Assembly: GCA_027484055.1 (NCBI GenBank)
Contig: JAIXQH010000010.1
Coordinates: 62,001-126,000 of the forward strand
DNA: 64,000 nt
DNA from: Verrucomicrobiaceae bacterium
Lineage (GTDB): Bacteria; Verrucomicrobiota; Verrucomicrobiia; Verrucomicrobiales; Akkermansiaceae
Reading direction: 5' to 3'
Made by a program: the position numbers and the translations under genes
Notes under the pieces: model-generated
Told to the model about the DNA's origin: nothing
What the model saw: only the letters and a program-made list of their open reading frames with translations
Database searches by the model: none
Shown here: piece after piece, positions 62,416 to 64,000 of the stretch
Position numbering within the stretch: position 1 is the first letter of the stretch
How the letters are laid out: every line of letters begins with the position of its first letter

Positions 62416-63375
62416 TCAGTCCATGCGATTTTGCGCCCGCCAGGCGTGAGTGAAGAAGGCGGCGGCGAAGAAGAACATGAAGAGGGAGAAAAACTGCCCT
62501 TTGGTCATGAAACCAACCATCGCTGCGTCTGGCTCGCGGAATTGCTCGCCGATGATGCGGAACACGGCGTAAAGGCTGAAAAATAGGCCGGTGATCAGGC
62601 CTGGTGGGGCTTTTGGGAATTTCAACCTGACACACCAGAGGATCAGAAAGAGCACAAGACCCTCCAGCAGTCCTTCATAAATCTGCGACGGGTGGCGGGG
62701 TTCGAGAAACTGGCCCAAGGTTTCCGAGAGCTGAGGATTGTGGCGAGCGGCGCTGATGAGTGGGTCGAGGGTTTTAGCATCCGCCAGACTCGGCTCGATC
62801 TGGACGCAGGCTTGCCAAGCGGCAGCTTGGACATCGGCGGGTTCTTGATCGAGTGAGAGCGGGAATTTCACCGCCCACGCCACGCCATGAGCGACTCTGC
62901 CGTAGAGCTCGCCGTTGATGAAATTCGCGGCCCTGCCGAAAAATAGTCCGAGCGGTCCGACCACGCAGAGCCCATCCGCGAGTCCGGGCCATGAGAGCTT
63001 GTGTTTTTTCGCGTAGCACCACGTGAAAATCGCCAGCCCTAGAATCCCGCCGTGACTGGCCATGCCACCTTCCCAGACGCGGAAAATGAGCAGTGGATCA
63101 CTCAGGAGGCTACCCCAGCCGACTTTGGGCAAATGGTAGAAAAAGATATACCCGAGGCGTCCGCCGATGAAGACGCCGAATAGGGCGCAGGCGGCGATGA
63201 AATCTCCGGTTTGCTCGGGTTTGAGCACCCACAAGTGGCGCCGTGCGAGGTGGCGTAGCAGCAGGAAGCCGACTGCGAAGCCTAGTAAATAGGCGAGACC
63301 ATACCACCTCACCGCTAGACCACCGAAGATCGGTAGGGCGACCGGGTCCAAATTATGCACGTAATTGGCAAACAC
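62416..63375 (-). CDS. lgt: Prolipoprotein diacylglyceryl transferase
   Basis: A 319-residue inner-membrane enzyme with about seven transmembrane helices that transfers diacylglycerol to the lipobox cysteine of prolipoproteins. The signature GRAANFINGELYGR and SHGGILGL are present, and RHPSQIYEGLLEG follows. An insertion of about 40 residues between the signature and that block (AAWQACVQIEPSLADAKTLD and on) makes it longer than E. coli Lgt. It follows cysS by 45 bases on the same strand. Several lipoproteins in this window are its likely substrates. Confidence 0.95.
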   Translation of the reverse strand: MFANYVHNLDPVALPIFGGLAVRWYGLAYLLGFAVGFLLLRHLARRHLWVLKPEQTGDFIAACALFGVFIGGRLGYIFFYHLPKVGWGSLLSDPLLIFRVWEGGMASHGGILGLAIFTWCYAKKHKLSWPGLADGLCVVGPLGLFFGRAANFINGELYGRVAHGVAWAVKFPLSLDQEPADVQAAAWQACVQIEPSLADAKTLDPLISAARHNPQLSETLGQFLEPRHPSQIYEGLLEGLVLFLILWCVRLKFPKAPPGLITGLFFSLYAVFRIIGEQFREPDAAMVGFMTKGQFFSLFMFFFAAAFFTHAWRAQNRMD

Positions 63376-63420
63376 GTCGGCAGCTCACACCATCCCCACG
63401 GTGCAAGCAAGCCAGCTTGT

Positions 63421-64000
63421 TCAGGATTCCCGGGTCAGGGTGTAATGATCTTTTCCATCCTGCATCGCCCAGCCCTGTGCGGCAAGTTCGGCACGGAGGG
63501 AATCGGATTCTGCCCAGTTTTTCGCGATGCGGGCCTGCCACCGCGCATCGGCGAGGGCTTGGATCGCGGGTGGGATGATTTCCTGCACTTCTTCAGGTAA
63601 ACTAAGGCCCAAGGCACGTAGGATGCGATTGAAGCCTGCCAGCGCTGCCGCTGCATCTTCCCCGCTCAAAGTCACGGCTTCACGGAGGCCGGTGAAAAGT
63701 CCGCCGAGCGCGCCGGGCGTGTTGAGATCGTGACTGAGACTGTCCCAAGCGGCTTGGAAGGGGCCGAAGTCTGCCCGCGTGAGTCGAGTGTCCGGCGGGA
63801 TTTTCGCTGCGAGTTGGCGGGCACCTTTGGCCAATTTCGCCAAAGCCTCACGAGCACCTGCCAACGAGTCCAAGGTGAAATTCAAGGGCTTGCGGTAATG
63901 CGCGCCGATGAGCACGTAGCGCACTTCCATGGCGCTGTGGCCCTTGGCTGCGAGGTCGGCGAGGGTGTAGAGATTTCCCAAGGACTTCGACATCTTCCCG
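63421..64000 (-). CDS. cysS: Cysteinyl-tRNA synthetase, C-terminal part (cut by window end)
   Basis: The last ~193 residues of a class I synthetase. The KMSKS loop is at the very edge (KMSKSLGN), followed by the anticodon stem-binding helices with LRYVLI-like VRYVLIGAHYRKPLNFT, DLNTPGALGGLF and the C-terminal IAKNWAESDSLRAELAAQGW. This last motif is typical for CysS. The N-terminal catalytic part lies beyond the window. Confidence 0.93.
   Translation of the reverse strand, partial: GKMSKSLGNLYTLADLAAKGHSAMEVRYVLIGAHYRKPLNFTLDSLAGAREALAKLAKGARQLAAKIPPDTRLTRADFGPFQAAWDSLSHDLNTPGALGGLFTGLREAVTLSGEDAAAALAGFNRILRALGLSLPEEVQEIIPPAIQALADARWQARIAKNWAESDSLRAELAAQGWAMQDGKDHYTLTRES

Overview
This 64 kb window is a bacterial chromosome segment, moderately GC-rich and densely coded. 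The gene set points to the Verrucomicrobiota or close PVC relatives: an exosortase/EpsI locus inside an exopolysaccharide cluster, a four-helix-bundle (S23-type) protein, class I fumarase, a solitary TatA, a fused two-domain Fe3+-type ABC permease, and many start codons without a clear Shine-Dalgarno sequence. This placement is inferred from gene content; no rRNA gene is present to confirm it.

Layout. 0-4.3 kb is a methyl-cycle block: metK, an S23 protein and ahcY on the minus strand, with a divergent ArsR-methyltransferase fusion that looks like a SahR-type regulator. 4.3-9.4 kb holds a YlbF-family protein with a Cys/Gly tail, a RidA protein, an M23 peptidase, a small secreted SecD-P1-like protein, obgE, a gamma-glutamylcyclotransferase-like gene, two small unknowns and tRNA-Leu(AAG). 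9.5-18.1 kb carries an ABC importer operon, malQ and uvrB. 18.3-28.1 kb carries a small membrane zinc-ribbon protein, a large SNF2 helicase, a lipoprotein, hemW, a membrane-SRPBCC protein, panB, tRNA-Glu and tkt.

28.1-44 kb is an envelope polysaccharide/protein-sorting locus. A minus-strand run encodes a TPR protein, exosortase, membrane protein, EpsI-like protein, giant hybrid histidine kinase, Hpt protein and GT4 glycosyltransferase. A plus-strand O-antigen-ligase-like polymerase follows, then minus-strand SLBB export proteins and a Wzz/GumC-like protein whose kinase domain looks dead. 44-50.4 kb returns to housekeeping genes: an endonuclease/phosphatase lipoprotein, tatA, fumarase, gpmI, yjdM and an RsmB-like rRNA methyltransferase.

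50.4-62.4 kb is an accessory island between the rRNA methyltransferase gene and lgt. Each edge carries a degenerate 21-bp minisatellite of 11 units. Inside are VapBC, a secreted metalloprotease, a DUF2459 lipoprotein, an unknown secreted protein, copies of a ~200-bp dispersed repeat (one abutting a truncated PIN toxin gene) and a tight two-gene operon. That operon encodes a soluble KAP-type P-loop NTPase and a NACHT NTPase with a histone-H1-like Lys/Ala N-terminus and a C-terminal leucine-rich-repeat array of twelve near-identical 22-residue units. Variation in the array is confined to predicted surface positions. This KAP + NACHT-LRR pair is the best candidate in the window for an undescribed, probably anti-phage, system. 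The window ends with lgt and the 3' part of cysS.
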